Part shown: in pieces, positions 34,389 through 45,800 of the stretch
Layout: the number at the start of each line of letters is the position of its first letter
Position numbering within the stretch: the stretch's first letter is position 1
From: Isoetes taiwanensis
Lineage: Eukaryota > Streptophyta > Lycopodiopsida > Isoetales > Isoetaceae
Length of the DNA: 64,000 bases
Direction of reading: 5' to 3'
Assembly: GCA_021234155.1 (NCBI GenBank)
Contig: JAJEKV010000080.1
Location: forward strand, 3,147,867-3,211,866
Notes under the pieces: generated by a model
What the model was told of the DNA's origin: nothing
The model's input: only the letters and a program-made list of their open reading frames with translations
The model's database searches: none
Translations under genes and position numbers: made by a program

Positions 34389-36518
34389 TACTTTTATCGT
34401 CCATGGAGACCAATCGGGCCTATGGGACCCAATACAAACGCGCAAAGCGGATTCTTGCGGATTAAAAACCCCGCCTGAAGGGTTTTTCGGAAAAAACCGT
34501 GAAAGCAATCGGCCTGGCCCGACAAAGCTGTACTAATCATATAAAATGCGTAAACATCCCAATATATACGGTCATGCACCACCCGTGAGTGCCTAGTCAC
34601 CGACACCAAAGTGGGGCAAATTTCGCGAGTCCGGTACCTCACGGATGTATGACCCCGGTGGCACGCATCGACGCGGTGTGTTCATCGGCAAATGCAAAGG
34701 GCACGTCAGTAGGCACTAAGGGGCGTCGATTCTGCCCGGATCGGTGAACGCCGGGCAACTCGAAAGTGTGAGACTCATCCTCAATGGCACCCGCTTTGAC
34801 AAAGACCGATGCAGATCTGCCCTCCGGCGGGGCTCCCCAATCCACCGCCTCGCCTCTCGAGCGCGAAGATGGTGGGCACCTCGCGGGCGAATGGAGGCAA
34901 TGAGTCTCAAGGCTGTGGGCAGCCGGGAACGCAGGTAGAGGCATGGGCGGGCCTTTAACACACGGGTTGATGTGCTCCTTGTAATGGGCCATTTTGACCG
35001 CTCTAGAGCAATGGGGTCCCGTGAGCTTGCCAAGGAAACAAGCATCTAGGTACTCCCCTTGGCCGCCACGATCGTACGGGCCGCGCTTCAACAGACGCGA
35101 TTCAGGCTCCCGCGACGTTCCATCCGGGCGAACCAATCGATCTCTCTTACCCCTCCAACAGGCCCTAAGCGGCTGCGGACTCATGGCCACAAGCAGGGGC
35201 AAAAAGGGAGCCGAGCATCACCCATAGTAACCACTTTCTCAAAATAGACGATGTGTCTATCAAGGGTCGCCAATAAGCGCAAGAATCCAGTTTCTTCGGC
35301 AGAGAATCGATAGGGATCAAGGTTTCACCAAGTGCGCCCGTGCAAAAATGCCTTTCGCGACCGCCCAAGTCATTCCAGTCGCCAAAGAGACGACGGGCCC
35401 CAAACCTCGACCGTCATTTAAGGACAGTTCTCGGCCGGTGCGAACAGATGTGACCGATGGCCCCAATCATATAGCTCGGCACGGTGGTCGTTGTTTCCGC
35501 GATGGCATAAAGCTTTCCACTGGCCGGCCGTCGCAAGCGGATAGACGCCCCAAAGAGAGGAGGGGAACTCCACCCCTAGGTACTTGTAGGTGGGCTGGAC
35601 GCCCACAGTCCGTCCCCCGATATGTGAGTGCAGGAGGCATGGGGTGACGGAAGAGGATATGAGAACCACCCGGTCTTGGCCGATTGACGACGACATGTCC
35701 AGAGCCCGACAAAATGTGTCTAGGGCATCCGTGAGAGATAGCGGGGTGTGGGGTACAGCCAACATCGCCCCGCGATAGATGAGCCGGGCGGATGACCCAG
35801 TAAAAAGCCGGATGCCATCCCCACGCCGCAGAAGCTGTGGCTCTAACCGGATCAATGTAGAGGCCAAAAGTGTTGGCGAGGGGCAACCTCTTGGGACCTC
35901 GATACTCGGGTGAATGCTTGGCTCGCTTACCGCGATCCCCGCCAAAACAACTCTCATACAACCTGTGATATGGCATTCTCGCGACAAAGTACGGAGCCCC
36001 AGCTGACGCCAAATTCTAGCCTACGACTTTTCCGGACCAGACAAAAGCCTTTGCGAAGTCCACAAAGCAAGCAATACAAGTCCAACCGATGATTCCCGGC
36101 CGTCTTCAATCGCCCGCAGCCAGTAAAGATATGGTCAATCATTGAGTGGCGGGTCGAAAAGCCCTCGCCTCGCGGTGAGGGCTTCGCGACATCCGCCGCC
36201 CGCCGGTCAACCGCCGCCGAGAATGCCGATAGCGGTTTGGCAAATACCGAATCGACCATGATCGTCCGGTAGTGAATTGGCGGACGGTTGGGTCGCCCGC
36301 CTTGTGAATGGGAACAACCACGCTTGTGGTCCATTGTGGGAAACCCTCCCCGCAATGCTCGATTGAGCGGGGTAGTGAGGACCGGCACAAGCGGCTGCCC
36401 TGCCCACTTGAGTAACTCGGCATGCATACCATCGAGGTCAGCTGCCTTCCCATTAGCTAGCCGTTGCAGGCCCTCCTCAACATCCTCGTCAAGAAATTAC
36501 GTGCGAACACAAAAATGT
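34389..36518 (-). pseudogene. 5'-truncated GC-rich LINE, reverse transcriptase remnant
   Basis: A 2.1-kb, conspicuously GC-rich block. Reading the minus strand from 36500: LANGKAADLDGMHAELLKWA (the 'GKa.G.Dg...E.lk' start of LINE RTs), GFPQWTTSVVVPIHKAGDPT, YRTIMVDSVFAKP, GFSTRHSMIDHIF, SPTLLASTLI / NTFGLYIDPV (from GCPLSPTLFG), then TPLSLTDALDTFCRALDMSS and PTYKYLGVEF. The YADD site reads LIYRGAMLA, so catalysis is lost. The blocks fall in different frames: it is a pseudogene. The 3' end on the left terminates GGACGATAAAAGTA plus (CCTT)n. The type is the same as the LINE at 10.7 kb. The N-terminal endonuclease is missing by truncation at the right end. Confidence 0.85.
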
Positions 36519-36659
36519 AATGCGATGAATGCAACGTGTCATTCTATGGTAATGCTCATATCTTCCTCCGCCATAAATGCTCATAAATGCCTCAAATCTG
36601 AAATTAATGCCATAAATGCCTCAATGCAACGTGTCATGCTCTCCTAATTTGTAAGGAAG
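36519..36659. repeat. Right copy of long target site duplication
   Basis: 141 bp that repeat the left flank of the LINE (34207-34372). The 5' end of the LINE abuts it at AAAAATGT|AATGCG. Confidence 0.8.
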
Positions 36660-37280
36660 ATATTAGAGGCGAGCAGAAAAATGTAACTGCCATAGGAAGG
36701 ATAAAATTATTCTATGTGTGCCTTGAAAACGATGTACCCATGGTGTATATGACATGTTAAAAATATGTAACACGCTTCTTTACCGTCGGATTGGGGGCAT
36801 TGATTGAGTGGCGCGATGTGAGCCATTATTATGGATGAGTCATGCATGGGGCATGCATGACCATGCATGAGGGCATGCAACACATCCCTGGACCATCGGA
36901 TCAAAAGGGGAGGCGAAATCATGGCCCTTGATTTTTTATAAGGAAGGTGCAAGGAAGCTTCCTCAAAAGTGGATTTGGTGCAACCAATGTTAACCGTTAG
37001 ATCAAAAGGGGGAGGAGAAATCCTAGCCATTCATTTTCTTATTAAATTAGAATTTTTTATATTAAAGGAGGTGAGGTGTCATCCTTATTTAATGAAAAGA
37101 AAGTGAGGTGGCAACTCATTAATTATGAATCTTTCTTAGAAGCTTCCTTTTTTTGTATCGCCTTCAAATGACTTTATCTTGCGATGGAGGTCTCGGATCA
37201 AAGTGGGACCCACGCCTTTGGATTCCTCTCATCAAATGCTTTCCAATGAGTAGTGGTTTGGCATCATTCCGTGCAATGTT
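36660..37280. other. Intergenic with a small diverged direct repeat
   Basis: No gene recognised. The phrases GATCAAAAGGGG(A/G)GG(C/A)GA(A)ATC at about 36898 and 36993, with similar flanks (GTTAGATC, CCATCGGATC), form a diverged pair about 95 bp apart, like pieces of a plant MITE-type repeat. Confidence 0.4.
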
Positions 37281-38560
37281 GGATAATCTAGGGGAATATT
37301 CATAGAATCTAAGGGAATCTGAGAGAATCTATGTAGAAACTTGGGGAATCTAGAGGAATCTTGAGATAATCTTTGAAAATCAAGGGAATCTCAAGAGAAT
37401 CTTAAGGAATCTATGGGAATCTCAAAAGAATCTAGGGGAATCTAAGAAGACCTTCAAAAAAGGTTTGAATCGAGGGAAATCTTGATGGAATCTTAGAGAT
37501 CTAACGGGATCTTCATAGAATTTAAGGGAATCTAAAAGAATCTGCATAGAATCTTGAGGAATCTAAACGAATCTACATAGAATCTTGGGGAATCTTTATA
37601 GAACCTTAAGAATCTAGGGGATCTATATGGAATCTTAAGGAATTGCGGGAGATTCCAAGGGATATAGGGGAATCTTTGACAGTAAGTGTGTTCTACATGG
37701 GAATCTTTATAGAATCTTAGGAAATCTAGAAGAATCTACATGGAACCTTGGAGAATCTAGAGAAATCTTAGGATAATATTTGGGAATCTAAGGGAATCTC
37801 AAGAGAAAATTTAAGAATCTAAAGGAATCTAGAGGAATCTTGGGATAACCTTTGGAAACAAGGAAATATCAAGAGAATCTTAAGGAATCTATGGGATTTA
37901 AAAGAATATAGGGGAATCTAAGAGAATCTTCAAAAAATGTTTGAAAATCTAGGGGAATCTTGATGGAATCTTAGAGAATCTAGTGGAATCTTCATAGAAT
38001 CTAAGGGAATCTAGAAGAATCTACATAGAATCTTGGGGAATCTAAAGAAATCTTCAGACAATCTTTGAAAATTTAGGGGAATCTTTGTAGAACCTTAAGA
38101 ATCTAGAAAATGTTTATGGAATTTTAGGGAATTTAGGGGGAATCCAAGGGGATCTAGGGGAATCTTCGACACTAATTGTGTTCTAAAGGGGAATCTTCAT
38201 AAAATCTAAGGAAATATAGAAGAAATCTACATAGAATCTTGAGGAATCTTAGGATAATCTTTGGGAATCTAGGGGAATCTCAAAAGAATCTTTAAGAATC
38301 TAAAGGAATCTAAAGTAATATTCATAAAATCTTTGAGTATCTAGAGAATCTTGGTGAAATCTTGGAGAATCTCTATAGAATCTTCATCACATGACTTTAA
38401 ATTTGATTTCTAGTCGAATTTGTACAATTCCTCGAGGAATCATCACCGGATCTTCGGAAATATAAGCGAACATTGATGGAATCTCATAGAATCTAGGGAA
38501 ACCTTTCTAGAGTCTTGGAGAATCTAGGAGAATCTTTATAGGATCTTCGTTGGATGGCAC
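37281..38560. repeat. GAATCT satellite with ~490-bp higher-order period
   Basis: Well over a hundred (A/G)GAATCT words, mostly 7-16 bp apart, in forms such as GGGGAATCTA and AGAGAATCTT. Longer landmarks recur once: AAAAAAGGTTTGAATC / AAAAAATGTTTGAAAATC at 37448 and 37934, and CTTTGACAGTAAGTGTGTTC / CTTCGACACTAATTGTGTTC at about 37675 and 38168. This gives a higher-order unit of about 485-495 bp present nearly twice. Confidence 0.9.
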
Positions 38561-40944
38561 TGTATTTGGCTTCTAGTCGAATTTGTACTATCCCTCATAG
38601 TACAATAACTTGTATGAATATAAAATATGTCTTAAAGGAAACTTATCTATTATAGCATTTTTCATATGGCCTTTAAATTTCTTAGTTGAAGGCATTAATC
38701 CGGCAATTCTTGTAACAAACAGGATTTTTCGGTTGCACATGATAATATCTTGTATCAGTAAATGGAAGACGTCATTTTACTTATTAATGGAATTTTTTAA
38801 TTTCGATGCCTAGATCCAACTCCATTGGTTTATAACCAAGCCATACTTATTACTATGTTTCTTTGCTCTTGTACAATTCAAAATGCATTCGTCAGTGTTC
38901 ATTGTTTAAATTTCGATATGTCTATTATTTTGACCAAATGAGGACGCTTCTCACACAATGCATTCAAGTGTAAATAATAATGCAGGTCCCATCAACTCAT
39001 TGGACAATCATTTGTAATCTTATTTTATTTTGAAGGCAGAAAGTCAAAGAACTTGGGCAATGTACACAACATGGGAAAAAAGAAAAAGGGAACATGAGAT
39101 TAAGCCTTAGATTAAAACAACATGGAAAGAGGGGGACCTAATCTGTTTGCTGAATGGAAATTGGTCCTCTCATTTCGCTCAACAGGTAAACTTCTTCAAT
39201 CCTTGAGTAAATATCTAGCTTCCATGTTGTGGGTGAAGGAAACTGCGTCTCCATTCCAGGACCTGCTCCTCACTAATGCGATCTCGGCTGTAGGACCCTC
39301 CAAGAATGCGCCTTCCAATTTCCTTTTTCCATACGTCGACAAGAAAACAAGAATTTCTAGTTCCCTTCTCCAAATACAATGAGATGCCTTTGTCCAATAA
39401 AATATCCATTCGTCCTTTGAGGGGTTTATTTGCTCCCGTCTTAGAGTTTTCTAGGCATAACGTATTATTTCATGCCTCCATTTTGAGGGATGTTGATATA
39501 GAGAACACCTCGAAGTGAATATAATGATATTTCTTCCAAAATCAGGTGGCACTTACCTTTATCAAACTAGGACAATTATAAAGCATACTAAGCATTTTCA
39601 AGGAATATGACCATCAAGAAAATCTATGCCTCCAAAACTACCTCCCTTTCCAACATTCCCATCAACAACATTGAAATCACTTTCTTGTATCACCCAAAAG
39701 ATCTCGATTTGAAAGTTGTAAGTCCCTCTACGCATTATTTGTTTTGCTAGCTCTTTGGAATATTAAGAATCTTGTACCTCATTATTTGTCAAGCATTTTG
39801 GCTTGTTAACCATGCTTATCACATAATTGTAGTAGAACCATCTTTAAGAAAGAATAGATTTAGATGTTTTAACAATTTTTTTCTTATTGACATTAGAAAG
39901 GCATTGACATTCAAGGAATTATACAAGCTACCAACTCTTAGATAATATTCGAGTATACTAATGAATATCTATTATCCATAATTGCCACGCCTCTTGTAAT
40001 ATATACTTGGCAAGACATCTTTGTTTGCAAAGATAAGGTTTAGCCTATCTTTTTTGGTGATTGACTAGGAAAGCTCCTTTCACAAGTTTCAAGATGTTTT
40101 GGTTCTCATTCTACTATAGGTTAAGTTATTGGAAATGGCATATGCTGGCTTTTGTCGTGACGCGACCAATAAAGAAAGGAATGATTTGTAGGACAAGTTG
40201 TACAAGTAATGACATACACCTTCCTCATTAGGTTTGTTGTAGTGCATGAAAAGGAAAAAAGGAAGGAAACTATTGTTCCATGAATGCCATGCTACATGCT
40301 TTTGGACACATTTTGAAATGTGGATGCCAGATTTTAGTATCACAAGTGATTCAGAGTGGATGAGCACATGGGAGCACGAGCATCATGTCTTAAGCATATG
40401 CATCTACCCGATGTTAAAAAATAGACAAAACAAATAGTTGTAGCCGTGCTCTGTTTACTGGTTCGAGGTATATGTGATCATAGTGTACATGATATTAAGC
40501 ACCGACATAGACACAGAGGCAAAACCTTTAATAGTTTACTAACACAAGATGCAACTATACTAATTGCTTTAGTAGCTAGCCATAAACAATAAAGGAATCA
40601 ATGCGTGTTTGAGATACTTTTGCATCTTGTAAGTAAACAATGAAACTTTAATCGGCAATCAACACGTAATGTAGTGTAGAAGGTTGCATGAATTTTCCAT
40701 ATGGCAAGCTAGAGGTTTGCAACTGCCTGGAAAAAAGGCACGTTTGGTTTTACTACGGAAGCATAATGTAGAGACATGCTGTTTGAAAGGAGTTTATTAT
40801 TGAAGCTTGGAATAGGCTGTGGAATATATCATTGAGGAGAAGGATATGGGATGTTAGGCACCAACATGTGGGGGAGGTTTGAAAGGGACGATGGATATGT
40901 TCTAGTTGGGGTGTACAGAATGCACGTACAGGCAGCATTCGAGA
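38561..40944. other. Intergenic
   Basis: No gene recognised. TCTAGTCGAATTTGTAC occurs at 38412 and 38573, just at the right edge of the satellite. Short open frames (39122-39382 and others) lack motifs. Confidence 0.5.
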
Positions 40945-41320
40945 AAGAAAAAAAACAAAGAAATAGAAATGTACACTTGAGGGGGAAAAAAACACAAAGA
41001 AACCGACATGTACACTTTGAAGGAAAAAAAGCCAGAAAGATTAAAATGATTTGAATTCAATAAAATTTTAACGTCTGCGGATATCAAAAGGCCTATAGGA
41101 CCAACACAATAGAGGAGTACCCGATTATTATTAAGATTGGAAAAAACTCACCGTGAAGGGTTTTCGAGGGAAAAACTTTGGTAGCTAAATGTACTGCAAG
41201 AAATGTTACACAATACAAGTGATATCATTAGTCAACGTTTTAAAAAAAAAAAAAAAAAAAAAGCCCAACATGTACACTCTAAGAAAGAAAAAAAAAAACA
41301 AAGAAACCAACAAATGGTTG
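40945..41320. repeat. A-rich ~38-bp tandem repeat, split by a LINE end
   Basis: Units of the form GGAAAAAAAACA-AAGAAACC-GACATGTACACTTT occur at about 40946, 40981 and 41020 and again, on the far side of the LINE fragment, at about 41245 and 41283. The insertion therefore landed in a pre-existing small array. Confidence 0.65.
41062..41236 (-). mobile_element. LINE 3'-end fragment
   Basis: In minus orientation it ends CCGCAGACGTTAAAATTTTA. The ~175 bp align by eye with the 3' end of the LINE at 34389: both have GGTCCTATAGGCC / GGGTCCCATAGGCCC, the block GAAAAACCCTTC.GGCGGGG/ CGAAAACCCTTCACGGTGAG, and an upstream TAGTACAGC/TGCAGTACA stretch. So it is a second, far more truncated, copy of the same family with no microsatellite tail. 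Confidence 0.7.
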
Positions 41321-42825
41321 GAAGGGTGCAATTTAATGAGCGTCACAATGTGCACATGCTAAGCACATAAAAACAACCCCTAACTTCATGCCCACGTCCT
41401 CACCCCACTTCATTTAGACGCAAGTAAAAAAAGACTACCGCAAGTTAATTTTTCACCGGCCGCGGCATAACAAAAAAAAAAATCAAAGAAAAGTTAAAAA
41501 AAAACTCCACACAAACAGACAAGGCTGCAGAGAGCAGAGAGAGGAGAGAAGAGAAGCGTGCACGCTAATACACACACAGGATGAGTAAATCGGAGTAACA
41601 CCTTCATTCCAAAGCCGGCACCTAGGCTTCGCCTCGGCTTTTGGGTGTAAAGATCGTCTCTAGATTGCCCAGAATGCCAAAAACTTGGCCCAATTTGGTG
41701 CAGTTTGCTTAGAATTTTGTCCAGGTTTGGAAAAACATCTTCTGTTCTTGCTTTCGCATTGTTGCCTTGAGTGCCTCGCAAGGTAAAGACTATTGCGCTT
41801 GTATTGAGGTTGATTCCGTTGTTTAATTGCCACAAAATCAGGGTTTCTCATCCCTGCACGTCTAAGCGGTCTACGTGGGTATGAGCTGGAGGGTATCGGA
41901 GCCCTTTCTGAAGGGAAAAGGAACATGGGCTTGGATTGAAAGGGGTGAATTTCGCCCATTCAAGCTTGTGGAGGATTGGACGAAGAATAGTGGCTAGTGG
42001 GTTCGTTGTACAGTGACGTTTTTTTGCGTTGGGAATCCTTCTTGTCCGCTTTTCCGTTCTTCCCTTTCCGGCTTTCTTGGTTTTCGTTTCCCCTCCATAT
42101 CCAAGTTTTATGCTGATTTGTTTTTATATATCTCGATTCTTTTCAGTTTATTGCGCTTGAAAATCTAGGGAAACAGGTTTCAAGCCGTTCTTTTTGGAAA
42201 ATTGGAGCAAGAATCACAAATACCTAATTTGAGGTCGATTTTTCCCGCAAATAGAACGCATTGATGGAATACGCCCTGCATAAAGAACTCTAGTACGCTT
42301 TCAATTAACCTTAGTGCTTTCGGGGAAAGTACTTTTCCACCTAACCGGTGTATGTGAAGATTTAAAGAAGAGGGCAACTGATGCTTCTCGCCCAACCAAG
42401 GATTCCTGAAAAGCCTCTATTGAAGTTGCATGCTTGTATAGAAGCTATTGCCTGACTGAGAGTTTTCAGGAAATTTGATATGTATATATGGTCTCTAGAT
42501 TTCTGGTGATTGTACAGGATCCTTTTCATTTTCGTTTCTCACTGTAAATACAAATTCGCAGCATTTTTTTGGTCTGCCGATTCAGGAAAAAAAAAAGCCA
42601 TTTTGTGGCTCACTGTAAGTATTTCATTTGGAAGCTCATCTATTTACTGTTAGGGAAATTGTACAGAGGAAAAAGAAAAGAACAGAATCTCAAAGACTTT
42701 CTCATGAAGCAGTCATTATGGATTTGTTCAATGGAGGAATGACTGGATATGGGGATTAGCATTTACGTTGGCAGAAGTAGGTACCACACAGAGAATTCAC
42801 TCTCAACTTCAGCAGCACAAGTGGG
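41321..42825. other. Upstream region of the ATG18-like gene
   Basis: No coding region recognised. 41515-41560 has a GAGAGA-rich stretch (CAGAGAGAGGAGAGAAGAGA), which in plants is often found in promoters or 5' UTRs. 42000-42800 is T-rich, pyrimidine-rich DNA and may be 5' UTR with an intron; the ATG at 42826 lies after AGCACAAGTGGG. I see no clear TATA box. Confidence 0.4.
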
Positions 42826-45800
42826 ATGAGGAATGACATGGGCTTGCAGACACGGAGTGGCCGTGGTGGAGCAGGATGTGTTAGCAACGGCAATGGCAGC
42901 AAATTCACTTGGCGGTCCATTTCTAGCTACTTGAAAGGAGTCTCTTCAAGTGCTGGCAATATTGCAGCAACTGTAAGGACAGCAGGTGCATCTATTGCAT
43001 CTTCAGCATCTCAGTCAGATGAGGAGAAGCACCGTGAACAGGTCAGCATCATGTATTAGGCCAATAATTTTACATGTTATCTCATATATAATAACTTATT
43101 TACACGTTATGATGATAATATTCTACCTCCTATTTCTATGTACTTCTCAATCGAGATTTTATCTTCTCTCAGGTCAATGCAAATTATGTATTTTTTTCTT
43201 GCTAAAGGAGTTACAATCTAGATTTATTTCTATGTTGAGTCAAATGTATTTATGTCTGTATGTTTTGTCTGTCAGGTGCAATGGGCATCTTTTGACATGT
43301 TGGAGATTGCTCCAGCACTTGCTCGCCATGTTCTATTGCTTACCTACATGAATGGGTTTCAAGTATGGGATGTGGAAGATGCTAGCGATGTGAGAGAACT
43401 TGTCTCTAGACGGGATGGTCGTGTTGCATTTTTGCACCTTCAACCATGGCCATACTCAGTTGAGATTGGGGACTTCAAAGGAATGCAGCCCTTGCTGCTA
43501 GTTGCTACAGGGATCTTGCCACCAAAAAGGGGAGCCTCAATGCCTGGAGGGTTTCCAGGAGGTTTGAATGGCACCGTAACCGCAGATATGGGTGATGGTA
43601 GTTTTGTCCCTTCTGTTGTTCGCTTTTATTCTTTACAAAGTCACGCTTTTATGTACATGAGTTGAGATTTGGGACTGGTATCTGCGCCAGCGCGTTGCAG
43701 CTCAAGGATCATTGCAGTAGCTCTTGCTGCACAGGTATAATTGCTCATTCATGTGAGCATGTACATGCCTGTAACTGTGCAAACTAATGTATTGTTATAC
43801 GATGCAGATTTATTGTTTTGATGCAGCAACACTCCAAAATACGTTTAGTGTCGTTTCTTATTATATCCCACCTCAGGCAGGGCCAGTGAATGGCTATGGT
43901 GCATTGGCGTTGGGTCCCAGGTGGATGGCATATGCTGCCAACCAGCCTCTCATGTCATCAGTGGGCCGTATCCCCCAGCACCTTAGCCCCTCTCCAGGCA
44001 TAAGTCCATCCACGTCTCCTGCAACTGGTGGTTTTGTTGACTATGCAAGGGAGTCAAGCAAGCAACTTGCAGCTTTAGGATACAAAACTTTGTCCAAGTA
44101 TTGTTCTGAACGTCCTTCAGATGGTGTAGAATCCGAATATGCTGGGACTGTAAGAAATTTATGGTTTCAGGCTGGAAATAGTCCAATTGGTACTTTTGTT
44201 GACACTTAATTCTTTTACAGGTGATTGTCCGTGACTATGTAAATAGGAAAGTGATTGCACAGTTCCGAGCGCATTCAAGCCCAATTTCGGCTCTCTGCTT
44301 TGACCCCAGTGGAACACTTCTTGTCACTGCGTCAGATGGGCACAACTTAAATGTTTTTCGCCTAACACCTACAGCACATGATAATCTTACCAGTCCTCAC
44401 ACAAGTTCATCATTTGTTCACCTTTACAAGCTTTGCCTGCGGGTCTTACAAAATGCGGTAAGTGATCTTTGTGCAGTTTAGTGAAGACATAGATTGGTTT
44501 TTTACAAGTTTACATTTAGCCTTTGGATCTTTCTCAAAGCACCACTACACAATGACATGCATGTAGGCATGCCTTGGTAAGATCAATCATTATGATATAT
44601 AAACTTGTGACATTTATGATGTCTTTGATTCAATTAAGTTTATGGCTTAAATGCCAATGTTGGGTTATTTATGTTGACATTTAGGTACTAGAGTTAAATT
44701 ATCATGAGTCTAATTTCTTTTTGTTGTCTTTATCTTTTAACTTTATTTGATAGATATTCCACCTTCTGTTTTCAGATTATACAGGATATCAGGTTTAGCT
44801 TAGACAGCCATTGGATTGTTGTTAGTTCCTCAAGAGGAACAAGTCATCTATTTGCTATTTCACCCTTTGGAGGAGTTGTAGGCCCACATACTCATGGTGC
44901 CTGCTCCATTGACCCATTTAACGGTCCATCCATAATGCCCACACCTGCATATCCGTGGTGGTCAAATGCTGGGCCAGTCAGAGCTTCCCAACAGGCCCTC
45001 CCTCCGCCACCACCTCCACTCACATTGTCAGTTGTGAGCAGAATAAAAAATGGTTTTGGTGGATGGCGGGTAACTTATGGCAGTAGTGGTCCTGCTGGTG
45101 GTGGTGCAGTGGCAGCCGGTTTCCATGATGGGAGTGGTATACATGAACCTGGAGGAGCTGTTGCTCTGAAAGACAAACTTTGGGTCCCTCTCCTCATCAG
45201 GCTATTTGGTAAAGGTACCTTCTTCGCCCTCCACAGCATCAGAATGTGGGTATAGTACTGAAGGGTCAAGTAGTCCCAGCCAATCACATGATTTGGCGCT
45301 CTCTTGTTGTTGAACCATCAGAGAAGTGGGATGTCTGTCGAGACTTAATTGGGCGGAGCGGGAAGAAAGGGTTGAACATCTAGCAGGTTCATATACTTTG
45401 CACAGATGTTGAAAGTTCTTCAGGTGGCAGCCTATCTGGATCAATGCAAGGGAAGATAGGAAAGAAGGGATGACAGCTGATGAGCTGAAACGGTGGTACA
45501 TGTCTAATGCTGAAGTGCAACAAATTAATCAATCCAGACCGTTACCCGATCTGGACCAAACCTAATGTATGTATTTTAGGCACCTTTTTTTTGACCTGTT
45601 TATGTGGAGCTTGTTTGTCTCATAGAGCAAATCACTTTGCAGGTCTATTTTCATGTCATGCTGTTTGATAGTTCCATAAAGGATAGCATGGATGAATCAG
45701 AAATAGAAAACATTCCACCGAGTAATTGAAGTTCGTCGCGAAAGACTTGAAGCCATTGGTGGAAACACTTCAAAGAGTTCAAGGTTCTGGGTAAGATTCC

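Noticed and set aside
34639..35368. Long GC-rich open frames on both strands (up to 187 residues)
   Set aside because: They lie inside the decayed LINE; GC-rich DNA has few stops, and no frame matches a protein family over its length.
41494..41959. Two minus-strand open frames of about 100 residues upstream of the ATG18-like gene
   Set aside because: They overlap in different frames, have no motif and lie in the probable promoter/5' UTR region.
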